8,752 nt of DNA from Bacillota bacterium (GTDB taxonomy: Bacteria; Bacillota_A; Clostridia; Tissierellales; Peptoniphilaceae). Below the pieces are notes generated by a model. That model did no database searches. It saw only the letters and a program-made list of their open reading frames with translations, and was not told the origin of the DNA. The position numbers and the translations under genes are program-made. Positions within the stretch are counted from its first letter, which is position 1. Each line of letters begins with the position of its first letter. Below, piece after piece: positions 1 through 6,700 of this stretch. The DNA lies in contig JAEZWK010000020.1 in the NCBI GenBank assembly GCA_023443045.1, forward strand, positions 1-8,752, written 5' to 3'.

Positions 1-2
1 CG

Positions 3-275
3 ATTATAATCACTATATTCAATAAAAATATAGGATATTTTATGACTTTAGGAAATATTTGCGGTTTAATCTGTGGACGCTTTATTGGAGATTATATAAA
101 ATATAAGAATATACTAAAAATTACTGCTGAAACTAGTGCTGCAGAAGAATATTTTCTTAGAAGCCACAAAGGTTTTTTTATATGGATATTATGCATAATT
201 ATATCGATATTGATAGCGTGCCTTATCGAAATAATAAAAAAAATACTAAATAATAAAAATAAAATTAAAATATGA
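3..275 (+). CDS. C-terminal part of an unrecognised small membrane protein
   Basis: The reading frame is open from the left edge, so the gene probably begins outside the window. An internal ATG at 42 has only a weak AGGA at 33-36 in front of it and may or may not be the start. From that ATG the product is 77 residues and ends at TGA 273-275. It has a glycine/cysteine-containing hydrophobic stretch at the start (GNICGLICGRFIGDYI), a charged middle, a clear membrane segment (about residues 45-65, rich in Ile/Leu/Cys) and a lysine/asparagine-rich basic tail. That suggests a membrane-anchored protein with its tail inside the cell. I do not recognise the family and assign no function. The stop overlaps the start of the next small ORF (ATGA). 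Confidence 0.5.
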   Translation: MIITIFNKNIGYFMTLGNICGLICGRFIGDYIKYKNILKITAETSAAEEYFLRSHKGFFIWILCIIISILIACLIEIIKKILNNKNKIKI

Positions 276-445
276 TGAAACTATTAATGACTAATATACC
301 AATTCCTGATGATTTAGTGCAATTGGACGATATAGAAAATATAGCGGATATAGAATATGAAGAAATATATAGAAAAAAATGGGCTGTACGAAAAAATATC
401 AGCTCTTTTTTTATAAAAAATCCTCAAAAAAATAAAATTATATAA
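272..445 (+). CDS. Possible small ORF, 57 residues, unknown function
   Basis: An ATG at 272 overlaps the TGA of the preceding gene in an ATGA arrangement, which is typical of translational coupling. The frame runs 57 codons to TAA at 443-445. The product starts MMKLLMTNIPIPDDL, has an acidic middle (DDIENIADIEYEE) and a basic end (RKKWAVRKN and a lysine/asparagine tail). There is no good ribosome binding site of its own, so coupling would be needed. A hairpin followed by seven T lies inside its 3' third (381-412), which is unusual for a coding region. The ORF could therefore be spurious, or a decayed gene end. No family is recognised. Confidence 0.35.
   Translation: MMKLLMTNIPIPDDLVQLDDIENIADIEYEEIYRKKWAVRKNISSFFIKNPQKNKII
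381..412 (+). terminator. Terminator-like hairpin
   Basis: GGGCTG (381-386) pairs with CAGCTC (400-405), six pairs including one G-T, around a 13-base loop, and is followed by TTTTTTT (406-412). An A-run before the stem gives partial symmetry. It would end transcription of the genes entering from the left edge, but it lies within the possible 57-residue ORF. Confidence 0.45.
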
Positions 446-588
446 TAATAGAAAGATATATTGTTATTTACAAAATTAATTATAGAAATCAAAAAAATAA
501 ATAGCTGCACATATTTTCTAGAAACATTGGTATAAAGGGATTTTTAATTACTTCATCTAAAAAAAGCAAAAAATTTTTAAAAAAATAC
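446..588. other. AT-rich intergenic stretch with no gene seen
   Basis: I see no convincing coding region on either strand, no tRNA and no repeat. The right part (about 559-585) is made of A- and T-tracts directly upstream of the protease promoter and could act as an UP-like element or simply as bent DNA. The gene-free stretch as a whole runs 446-803; its second part holds the promoter and leader described separately. Confidence 0.5.
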
Positions 589-617
589 TTTACAAATAGC
601 TCGTGCGGTATTAAAAT
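589..617 (+). promoter_or_regulatory. Sigma-A type promoter of the C1 protease gene
   Basis: The -35 box TTTACA (589-594) and the -10 box TAAAAT (612-617) are separated by exactly 17 bases, each one mismatch from consensus, with A-tracts upstream. Transcription would start near 624. An imperfectly AT-rich inverted repeat, AATTAAA-TAT-TTTAATT (620-636), covers the predicted start site and might be an operator, though in such AT-rich DNA it may be chance. Confidence 0.55.
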
Positions 618-623
618 AAAATT

Positions 624-803
624 AAATATTTTAATTATTGAAATAATATAAACGATGTTTCATATATTAAATTAAAAGAAGATTATTTTTAAACGATTAA
701 TAATTTTCAATGAGTTTGGAGGCGAGTTATTAGTTGTAGACAGGAGATTGTTGTTTAATATTTCAATAAATTAAAGTGAAAAATCAAAAAAATAGGAGGA
801 GTT
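624..803 (+). other. Long 5' leader of the protease transcript
   Basis: If the promoter at 589-617 is used, about 180 bases are transcribed before the protease ATG. The stretch is AT-rich apart from a G-richer patch around 713-750 (GGAGGCGAG and GACAGGAG). I see no recognisable riboswitch core and no terminator hairpin. It ends with a strong AGGAGG at 794-799. A second promoter inside it would shorten the leader; TTGAAA at about 638-643 has only a poorly spaced -10. Confidence 0.3.
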
Positions 804-3056
804 ATGAAAAAATTATTTAGTTGGATTTTAAGTGTTTTATTGGTATTTTCTCTATTTAGTTTTAGAGTAAATGCTCGTGATGATTTAGGAGATGTCTATG
901 TAGAAAATGATTCTGAGTCACATGAAGAGATAGAACTCAGCGATGTAAATCCAGATTTTTATGAATCTGTTGGCGAGGTAAGACCGTCACCTCTTACTGT
1001 GGATGATTCTAATTTTAAAATCACACATAGAAGTTCTCTTCCAAGTTCATATGATTTAAGAACCTTAAATAGAGTAACACCTATTAGAGATCAGGGTCCA
1101 AATGGTAGTTGTTGGGCTTTTGCGACATATGGAGCTATGGAGAGTTATTTAACTCGTTTTGGTCAATATGATTTTAGTGAAAAGCATTTGAGAAACACTC
1201 ACGGTTTTGATTGGGGTCCAAATGATGGTGGTAATAGAGAAATTGCTGCTGCATATTTAGCTAGATGGTCAGGTCCTATAGATGAAAAAGATGATCCTTA
1301 TTCACCATATGCTTATTCTTCACCAAGTAATTTGACTAGAGTTATGGATATAGATAGTATTTTATTTATTCCAGATATGAAAGATGGTAATGATACTCGT
1401 GCTATAAAAGAAGCTATTATGCAATATGGCGGAGTTTACACAAATATTAATGGTAATGAGAATATGGATTTTCCAAAGTTTAATTCTCACTATGATCCAG
1501 GTTATGGTAAGGCAAATCACGCTGTAGTTATTGTTGGTTGGATAGATAATTTTCCGGCAACTAATTTTAGATATAAAGCTCCTGGTAATGGTGCGTGGAT
1601 TGTAAGAAATAGTTGGGGAACTCGTTATTTAGATAATGGTTATTATTATGTTTCTTATTATGATGCTCACTGTGGCAGAAGTAATGCTGTATTTATTCCA
1701 AAAGATATGGATAGAAATGGTAAAATCTATCAATACGATCCACTAGGCGCTACTAGAAGTTTTGGTTATAGAAATCAAGGATATATGGCAAATGTTTATC
1801 GTGCGGATGATAATGAGACATTGGTAGAGGTAGGTCTTTTCAATGTAGCTTATAATTCCAGCTATGATATTTATTTGGTTAATGATGTAAAAAATACTTC
1901 CGATTTCCAAAATGGTAAAAAAATTGCTACAGGTAGAATGGGTCTTCCAGGTTATTACACTTTGGATGTAGATAAATCTGAAATCAAAAAAGGCGAACAA
2001 TTTGCGATTGTAGTTTATATGTATAATCCAAGTTACACTTATCCTCTAGCTATAGAAGCTCCATTTAGAAATTTCTCATCACGTGCTAGAGCTTATTCTT
2101 CACAGAGTTTTGTTTCTTCAGACGGAAAATCTTGGAGCGATTTGACCACTCAACTTGCAAATACAAATGCATGTATAAAAGCTATCACCACTACAGATGC
2201 TAATTTTGTCCCAGATGAAAATGATAAGGAAGATACAAATGTAGTAAAAGTAACTGGTATTAGCTTAAATTATACAAAGGGTTGGATTTATAAAGGTAAA
2301 TATGCTCAGCTAAAAGCTACTATTAGTCCTTATAATGCAACAAATAAAAATGTAAGATTTGTTTCTGATAACGAAAGAATTGTAAGAGTGGATGCAAATG
2401 GTCTTGTATATGGTGTAGGTATAGGTACTACAAATGTTTATGCTATTACAGAAGATGGAGAGTTTAAAGCTTCTTGCGAAGTAACTGTAAAAAGTGCTTA
2501 CACAAATAGAGATGTAGAATCTGAAAAAGAAGATTTCTCAGTGAAAAAAGATAAAATCACTTTAAATATTGGTGATGAGTTAGATGTTTTAGAGCTTGTA
2601 GATGCCAATGAGAGCGTTTTATCTAATTTAAATTTTGAAGTGATGGATAAAAATGTTTTAGAGCTTGCAAATGGAAAAATAAGAGCTTTAGAACCTGGCG
2701 TAAGCGTGCTAGAAATTTCTTTGAATGATATAGTAAAAAGAGTTGAAGTAGAAGTTTTAAATGTAGAAAATGACAAAAATTATGATGCACCAATTGTAGA
2801 ATATAAAAAATCTGGAATTTTTACTCAGAGATTTTATTTAAATATTTTCCAAAATGTAAATGGCGAAAAATTTAGAGGAAGAGCTGTACTCGAGCTTACT
2901 TCCGGAAATAAAACTGTTAAGAGTAATTTGTATTTTGTAAATGGTGTAGCAAAGACTAGAGAGTTTGGACTTTTTGATTTTAAATCAGAGAATAGAGATT
3001 TTGTAGGAAAGATTATTTTTGAAGATGGTAGTGTAGAGTTTGAATTTAGTAGATAA
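804..3056 (+). CDS. Secreted C1-family (papain-like) cysteine protease with lectin-like and Ig-like (BIG2) domains
   Basis: The product has 750 residues. It has a Sec signal peptide at about 1-24 (MKK, hydrophobic core, likely cut after VNA), a propeptide-like acidic region to about 80, and a papain fold at about 81-300 with all catalytic elements visible: Gln97 (RDQG), Cys103 (GSCWAF), His239 (NHAV) and Asn269 (RNSWG). Residues of about 310-465 match the lectin-like domain that follows C1 domains in many Firmicute and archaeal proteases. Residues of about 482-563 form a BIG2 Ig-like domain (VTGISLN start, V-YGVGIGTTNV core); about 575-655 look like a second, degenerate one. About 660-750 is a C-terminal domain I do not recognise. 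There is no LPxTG motif and no terminal membrane helix, so it is likely released or non-covalently wall-bound. Start: ATG 804 with AGGAGG at 794-799. Exact substrates are unknown; peptide or host-protein degradation is inferred. Confidence 0.93.
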   Translation: MKKLFSWILSVLLVFSLFSFRVNARDDLGDVYVENDSESHEEIELSDVNPDFYESVGEVRPSPLTVDDSNFKITHRSSLPSSYDLRTLNRVTPIRDQGPNGSCWAFATYGAMESYLTRFGQYDFSEKHLRNTHGFDWGPNDGGNREIAAAYLARWSGPIDEKDDPYSPYAYSSPSNLTRVMDIDSILFIPDMKDGNDTRAIKEAIMQYGGVYTNINGNENMDFPKFNSHYDPGYGKANHAVVIVGWIDNFPATNFRYKAPGNGAWIVRNSWGTRYLDNGYYYVSYYDAHCGRSNAVFIPKDMDRNGKIYQYDPLGATRSFGYRNQGYMANVYRADDNETLVEVGLFNVAYNSSYDIYLVNDVKNTSDFQNGKKIATGRMGLPGYYTLDVDKSEIKKGEQFAIVVYMYNPSYTYPLAIEAPFRNFSSRARAYSSQSFVSSDGKSWSDLTTQLANTNACIKAITTTDANFVPDENDKEDTNVVKVTGISLNYTKGWIYKGKYAQLKATISPYNATNKNVRFVSDNERIVRVDANGLVYGVGIGTTNVYAITEDGEFKASCEVTVKSAYTNRDVESEKEDFSVKKDKITLNIGDELDVLELVDANESVLSNLNFEVMDKNVLELANGKIRALEPGVSVLEISLNDIVKRVEVEVLNVENDKNYDAPIVEYKKSGIFTQRFYLNIFQNVNGEKFRGRAVLELTSGNKTVKSNLYFVNGVAKTREFGLFDFKSENRDFVGKIIFEDGSVEFEFSR

Positions 3057-3063
3057 TGATTTT

Positions 3064-3094
3064 GGCCCATAGCTATGGTTATGGGTCTTTTTTT
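3064..3094 (+). terminator. Rho-independent terminator of the protease gene
   Basis: GGCCCATA (3064-3071) pairs with TATGGGTC (3080-3087), eight pairs with one G-T, around an 8-base loop, and is followed by seven T (3088-3094). It lies 8 bases after the TAA stop. The ATG at 3075 sits in the loop of this hairpin, which is one reason to reject it as the start of the next gene. Confidence 0.8.
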
Positions 3095-3119
3095 GGGTAT
3101 AAATGGCATGGGAGGTTTT

Positions 3120-3911
3120 ATGAAAGAGAAATTGAGGTTTTTGATAGAATATTTATTGGATGATCCCAATCGGGATGAGTACCTCTATTATTTACAAAAA
3201 TATAAGATAGATCTTGGGGATTTTAATTTAGATGAGGACACTCTTTTTGAAGCGTATAGAATAATATGCAATCTTAGAATGCCAAATAAATTAGATGAAG
3301 ATTTTTTAAAAGTAGAAAGTGAAGTGTTAAAATATTTTATTGAAAGAGATGGTATTTTTTATTATAAGGATGCTAAAAAATTTGGTGAAAATATTTACTT
3401 ATATAAGGGTGATATAACCAGACTTTCCGTGGATGCGATTGTAAATGCGGCAAATAAATATATGCTGGGATGTTTTGTGCCGAAACATTATTGTATAGAT
3501 AACGCCATTCACACTTTTTCCGGTGCTATTTTACGCAATAAATGCTATGAAATCATGGGTGAGTCGACTCTTGATACATCTCAGGTAATAGTTACAGATG
3601 CTTATAATTTGCCTTCAAAATATATTTTCCATACAGTCGGTCCCATAATTGAAAATGCGGAAACTAAAGAAGATGATGAGATGCTAAAAAATTGCTATAT
3701 AAATTGTATAAAAGAAGCGCAAGAAAGAAAAATAAAATCCCTTGCATTTTGTGCTATATCTACCGGAGCATTTGGTTTTGATAAAAAAAGAGCGGCGAAT
3801 ATTGCAACGGATACTATTTTACAATCAGATTTAGATATGGATATTGTATTTAATGTCTTTTCCGATGAGGACTATAAAATCTATGAGGAATTATTATGCA
3901 AAAATTGCTAG
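3120..3911 (+). CDS. Zinc-containing macrodomain protein, probable protein-ADP-ribose hydrolase (MacroD/Zn-Macro type)
   Basis: The product is 263 residues from ATG 3120, chosen because GGGAGG lies at 3110-3115; the in-frame ATG at 3075 falls inside the preceding terminator. Residues 1-88 form the helical N-terminal part usual for this family. The macrodomain follows, with GDIT (97-100), VDAIVNAAN (104-112) and the ADP-ribose phosphate loop STGAFGF (214-220). Cys118, His123 and Cys125 in the GCFVP-H-CIDNAIH segment match the zinc ligands that mark the Zn-Macro subclass. Family members remove mono-ADP-ribose from proteins modified by their partner SirTM. The gene overlaps the sirtuin gene by 16 bases, which strongly supports that pairing here. 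Activity and substrate are inferred. No separate promoter is evident between the terminator and the ribosome binding site. Confidence 0.93.
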   Translation: MKEKLRFLIEYLLDDPNRDEYLYYLQKYKIDLGDFNLDEDTLFEAYRIICNLRMPNKLDEDFLKVESEVLKYFIERDGIFYYKDAKKFGENIYLYKGDITRLSVDAIVNAANKYMLGCFVPKHYCIDNAIHTFSGAILRNKCYEIMGESTLDTSQVIVTDAYNLPSKYIFHTVGPIIENAETKEDDEMLKNCYINCIKEAQERKIKSLAFCAISTGAFGFDKKRAANIATDTILQSDLDMDIVFNVFSDEDYKIYEELLCKNC

Positions 3912-4708
3912 ATGAGTTTGATATTATACTTCTGGGTATAGGTAGCGGAGTTTCTACTTCTGCTGGATATGAATATAGCGGCGAAGGCGTAAGAGAAGAT
4001 TTTAAGGCTTTTATTGAAAAATTTAGGACTGATAATATATATGAGATGGGGTTTTTCCCATTTGAAGATGAGGCAGAATACTGGGGCTATTTTTCAAAAC
4101 TCATTTATAAAAATAGATACACTCCCCCAAAAAAAGATACTTACAAAAATTTAGCAGAATTACTCAAGAAAAAAGAGTATTTTATTCTAACGACAAATGT
4201 GGATCACGCTCTTTTTCTAGATGGTTTGGATGAGGAGAAAATTTTTGAATATCAGGGTGATTTTGGTAAAGACCAGTGTGGTATTCCATGCACAAAAAAA
4301 TTATATGACAATAGAGATTCTATACTAAAGATGATAGAAAATATAGAAAATACAAAAGTAAGAGAAGATCTCATTCCGGTTTGCCCCATATGCGGTAACT
4401 ATATGATGCCAAATATAAGAGTTGACGAAAGATTTGTAGAAGATGAAAATTGGCACAGAAAAAATAAAAAGCTTGAAGAATTTGTAGAGAAGAATAAAAA
4501 TAAAAAAGTATTGCTCTTAGAAATGGGCGTAGGCTACAATACTCCTGGAATTATAAAATATAGATTTTGGAAATATGCAAAGGAAAATCCAGGTTTCCAT
4601 TATGCTGTTGTAAATAAAGAAAAGTCCTATATTCCTGAAAAAATTAAGCATAAAAGTTATGAGTTTATAGGAGATATAGATGAAATTATAAGACTTTATT
4701 TTTTTTAA
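3896..4708 (+). CDS. Class M sirtuin (SirTM-type), probable protein mono-ADP-ribosyltransferase
   Basis: The product has 270 residues with a sirtuin Rossmann fold. The NAD loop reads GIGSGVSTSAGYEYSG (14-29), close to the class M pattern and unlike the deacetylase GAG-GIPDFR motif. TTNVD (99-103) replaces TQNID. At the position of the catalytic His of deacetylating sirtuins it has Gln120 (YQGDFG), the change typical of SirTM enzymes, which transfer ADP-ribose rather than deacetylate. Zinc ligands are Cys128, Cys132, Cys163 and Cys166 (QCGIPC and CPICG). In Staphylococcus and Streptococcus the homologue modifies a lipoylated GcvH-like carrier and the adjacent macrodomain protein reverses this. 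Here the start ATG lies within the macrodomain gene, with GAGGAA at 3884-3889, so the two are translated together. The GcvH-L and LplA2 partners are not seen in the window, so the target is unknown. Confidence 0.9.
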   Translation: MQKLLDEFDIILLGIGSGVSTSAGYEYSGEGVREDFKAFIEKFRTDNIYEMGFFPFEDEAEYWGYFSKLIYKNRYTPPKKDTYKNLAELLKKKEYFILTTNVDHALFLDGLDEEKIFEYQGDFGKDQCGIPCTKKLYDNRDSILKMIENIENTKVREDLIPVCPICGNYMMPNIRVDERFVEDENWHRKNKKLEEFVEKNKNKKVLLLEMGVGYNTPGIIKYRFWKYAKENPGFHYAVVNKEKSYIPEKIKHKSYEFIGDIDEIIRLYFF

Positions 4709-4723
4709 AATTTGGGGTATAAT
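4695..4723 (+). promoter_or_regulatory. Probable promoter of the lipoprotein gene
   Basis: A perfect -10 box TATAAT (4718-4723) follows a weak -35, TTTATT (4695-4700), at 17 bases. It overlaps the end of the sirtuin gene. Transcription would start near 4730, leaving a leader of about 18 bases with AAGGAGG at 4736-4742. No terminator separates the two genes, so read-through from upstream is also likely. Confidence 0.45.
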
Positions 4724-4748
4724 ATAAAGACGTGTAAGGAGGAAATAA

Positions 4749-5627
4749 ATGAAAAAAATACTTATTTTATTAACAGCTTTACTTATGACACTTACCATGT
4801 ATAGCTGTAAACAAAAAGAAACAACAGAAAGCGAAAATAATAAAGAGACAAGCACAACTACAGAAAACAAAGATGCTGAAAATACAGATGCTGAAAATAC
4901 TGAAAATAAAGAAGGCGAAAATGCAGAATTAAACCAAGAACAATTGGAAGAGCAGTTCAAAAAGCAAGCTATAGAACTTGTAACCAAATACAAACAATAC
5001 TATATAGATGCTAAAAATGGAAAAAGAGAAAATGTAGTATTAGCAACTGTAGGCGATCAAGTTGTATACCAAGACGAATTGGATCTTATGGCAGAAGCAC
5101 AATCTATGGCATATAATTCAGAAGAAGCATTTAATTTCATGCGTCAAAACCTATTCCCAGCAATGGTAAGAATAAAAGCTGCAGTTGCAGAAGCAAAAAA
5201 ACTTGGATTTGATGCAACAGAAGAAAAAATGAATGAAGAAATAGCTAAACTAAAAGAATCTATAGAAAATAAGGAATTCGAAAAAAGAAAAAGAGACGAA
5301 GTACTAGCTGCCACCAAAATGACAGAAGAAGAATATATAGAATCATATAGAACAGAAATTTATGATAACGCAGTGCTAAATGCTTTATATGATGATTTCC
5401 ACGCAAAAAGAAAAGACCAAACAGATGATCAAATAAGCGTAGAATTCCAAAAATATTTAGATGAAATAATGGCAAAAAGTGAAGTAAAATACACTGAAGC
5501 TGGACAAAAATTGATGGATGAATACAAAAAAACACAGGAAGAATTCCAAAAACAATTAAAACAAAGTGAGTCACAAACTGAAAACAAAGAAAACGAAGAC
5601 ACAAAAACAGAAGAAAATAAAAACTAA
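4749..5627 (+). CDS. Lipoprotein with SurA-N-like chaperone region, no parvulin domain seen
   Basis: The product has 292 residues. The signal peptide (MKK, then a Leu/Thr-rich core) ends in MYSC with Cys20 as the only cysteine. This is a slightly unusual lipobox (Met at -3, Tyr at -2), but position and context fit lipidation and attachment to the outer face of the membrane. Residues 21-65 are a low-complexity Glu/Asn/Thr linker that includes the repeat DAENTDAENT. Residues of about 95-215 (starting VLATVGDQVVYQDEL) resemble the N-terminal helical domain of SurA/PrsA-type foldases, with long charged helices. The tail (about 265-292) is again Glu/Lys/Asn-rich. The parvulin isomerase domain expected in PrsA is not apparent, so a holdase or other extracytoplasmic role is only inferred. 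Start: ATG 4749 with AAGGAGG at 4736-4742. Confidence 0.85.
   Translation: MKKILILLTALLMTLTMYSCKQKETTESENNKETSTTTENKDAENTDAENTENKEGENAELNQEQLEEQFKKQAIELVTKYKQYYIDAKNGKRENVVLATVGDQVVYQDELDLMAEAQSMAYNSEEAFNFMRQNLFPAMVRIKAAVAEAKKLGFDATEEKMNEEIAKLKESIENKEFEKRKRDEVLAATKMTEEEYIESYRTEIYDNAVLNALYDDFHAKRKDQTDDQISVEFQKYLDEIMAKSEVKYTEAGQKLMDEYKKTQEEFQKQLKQSESQTENKENEDTKTEENKN
4872..4901 (+). repeat. Two tandem 15-base units in the lipoprotein linker
   Basis: GATGCTGAAAATACA (4872-4886) is followed directly by GATGCTGAAAATACT (4887-4901), 14 of 15 bases identical, encoding DAENT twice. A related GAAAATAAA follows. The unit is in frame, so copy-number change would lengthen or shorten the linker without a frameshift. 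Confidence 0.8.
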
Positions 5628-5646
5628 AGGCTATATGCCTTTTTTT
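5626..5646 (+). terminator. Terminator of the lipoprotein gene
   Basis: AAAGGC (5626-5631) and GCCTTT (5637-5642) form a stem around TATAT. The T-run extends to 5646. The stem begins within the TAA stop codon of the lipoprotein gene. Confidence 0.75.
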
Positions 5647-5651
5647 ATTGC

Positions 5652-5676
5652 AAAAAAAAAGAGCCAAAGCTCTTTT
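5652..5676 (-). terminator. Terminator of the rpsF-ssb-rpsR operon
   Basis: A perfect 8-base stem, AAAAGAGC (5657-5664) and GCTCTTTT (5669-5676), has a 4-base loop. Read on the minus strand it is followed by a run of T (5652-5660 are all A on the plus strand). It lies just beyond the rpsR stop codon. Confidence 0.8.
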
Positions 5677-5678
5677 AA

Positions 5679-5903
5679 TTAATCTTGAACATATGGTAAA
5701 AGTGCAACCTGTCTAGCACGTTTGATAGCTAGAGTGATTTTTCTTTGGTGTTTAGCACAAGCACCTGTAACTCTTCTAGGTAAAATTTTACCACGCTCAG
5801 AGATAAATCTTTTTAATTTATTTACATCTTTATAATCGAATTGTTCATTTTTATCTATGCACACTTGGCACATTTTACGTCTTGGACGATATTTTTTTTG
5901 CAT
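5679..5903 (-). CDS. rpsR: Small-subunit ribosomal protein bS18
   Basis: The product has 74 residues, a normal length for S18, with the family's basic composition and the conserved core ([42 protein letters not shown]). It binds 16S rRNA as a heterodimer with S6 on the platform of the 30S subunit. Cys12, Cys15, Cys49 and His52 are all present, which is the zinc-binding form of S18; many bacteria carry a form lacking these residues. The start ATG at 5903 has AAAGGAG at about 5909-5915. It is the last gene of the rpsF-ssb-rpsR operon and lies 15 bases after ssb. Confidence 0.97.
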   Translation of the reverse strand: MQKKYRPRRKMCQVCIDKNEQFDYKDVNKLKRFISERGKILPRRVTGACAKHQRKITLAIKRARQVALLPYVQD

Positions 5904-5918
5904 TTTGTCTCCTTTCTA

Positions 5919-6398
5919 TTAAAAAGGAATGCTTTCGTCGTCATCAGCAACGTGAAATCCTTGGAATGAAGAACCGAAATCATCTGATTTTGAATCGCCG
6001 AAACTAGCTGCTCCATCAAAAGGATTGAAAGCTGATCTTTCATCTTTCTTTTCTCTTTCTTTCCATTCGATAAACTCAACTTGACTAGCTACAATCTCTG
6101 TAACATATTTTTTCTCGCCGGCTTTGTCTTCATAATTTCTTGTTTGGATGCGACCTTGTACAGCTACTAAAGAACCTTTACCTACAAAGTTGGAAACATT
6201 TTGTGCTGTTTTTCCCCAACATACAATTGGTAAAAAGTCAGCTGTTGGCAAACCTTTTGCTTCTAATTCAGCTTTTTTATCACGGCTTAAACCCTTATCA
6301 ATAGCGATGATAAAAGTTGTAACCGCTGTTTGTGTACCTGGTATATAACGTAATTCTGGATCTTTTGTTAATCTACCAACTAACATTGCAATATTCAT
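5919..6398 (-). CDS. ssb: Single-stranded DNA-binding protein
   Basis: The product has 159 residues. The OB fold spans about 1-110 (MNIAMLVGRLTKDPELRY at the start, FLPIVCWGKTAQN in the middle, VQGRIQTRNYED later). A flexible Ser/Phe/Gly/Asp-rich linker follows, ending in the acidic tip DDDESIPF, the canonical partner-binding tail of SSB (DDDIPF type). The complete tail indicates a replicative SSB rather than a phage or plasmid fragment. It coats single-stranded DNA in replication, repair and recombination. The start ATG at 6398 has AAGAGGAG at about 6408-6415, overlapping the rpsF stop codon, so translation is probably coupled. Its position between rpsF and rpsR is the standard Firmicute order. 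Confidence 0.97.
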   Translation of the reverse strand: MNIAMLVGRLTKDPELRYIPGTQTAVTTFIIAIDKGLSRDKKAELEAKGLPTADFLPIVCWGKTAQNVSNFVGKGSLVAVQGRIQTRNYEDKAGEKKYVTEIVASQVEFIEWKEREKKDERSAFNPFDGAASFGDSKSDDFGSSFQGFHVADDDESIPF

Positions 6399-6412
6399 AC
6401 TTTTAGCTCCTC

Positions 6413-6700
6413 TTATTTCTCTTCTTCTAATAAAATTGTCATATAACGTAACAATACATCTGATATACGTGAAACACGAGTTATTTCTTTAATAACTTCA
6501 GGCTCAGCTTTGTAATTTAAAAGCACATAGTAACCTTCTGTGTAGTCATCAATTAGATATGCAAGTTTTCTCAAACCCCATGCATCTTTTTTGATCTCGC
6601 CAGCATCACCAATGATACCTGAAAATCTTTCTAAAAGACTTTCTCTTTGTTCATCTGTGATATCAGGACGAAAAACTAGCATTGTTTCATAGTTTCTCAT
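6413..6700 (-). CDS. rpsF: Small-subunit ribosomal protein bS6
   Basis: The product has 95 residues starting MRNYETMLVF, the usual S6 start, and contains the family motifs WGLRKLAYLIDDYTEGYYVL and RVSRISDVLLRYM. It pairs with S18 on the 30S platform. The frame is open further upstream for 71 more residues, but those are hydrophobic and unlike S6. ATG 6700 has a strong AAAGGAGGTG at 6705-6714, so this start is chosen. It is the first gene of the operon, with a strong promoter at 6759-6787. Confidence 0.97.
   Translation of the reverse strand: MRNYETMLVFRPDITDEQRESLLERFSGIIGDAGEIKKDAWGLRKLAYLIDDYTEGYYVLLNYKAEPEVIKEITRVSRISDVLLRYMTILLEEEK

Noticed and set aside
3075..3119. Upstream in-frame ATG for the macrodomain gene (15 extra residues)
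   Set aside because: The ATG lies in the loop of the protease terminator and has no ribosome binding site; ATG 3120 has GGGAGG at good spacing and gives the normal family N-terminus.
4517..4993. Minus-strand ORF of 158 residues
   Set aside because: It is antisense to the sirtuin and lipoprotein genes, has low-complexity Ser/Phe/Val content that mirrors the Glu/Lys/Asn-rich linker, and shows no start signal or family motif.
5260..5667. Minus-strand ORF of 135 residues antisense to the lipoprotein
   Set aside because: Phe/Leu/His-rich composition is what the reverse of a Lys/Glu-rich gene gives, and it would start inside a gene and run through the convergent terminators.
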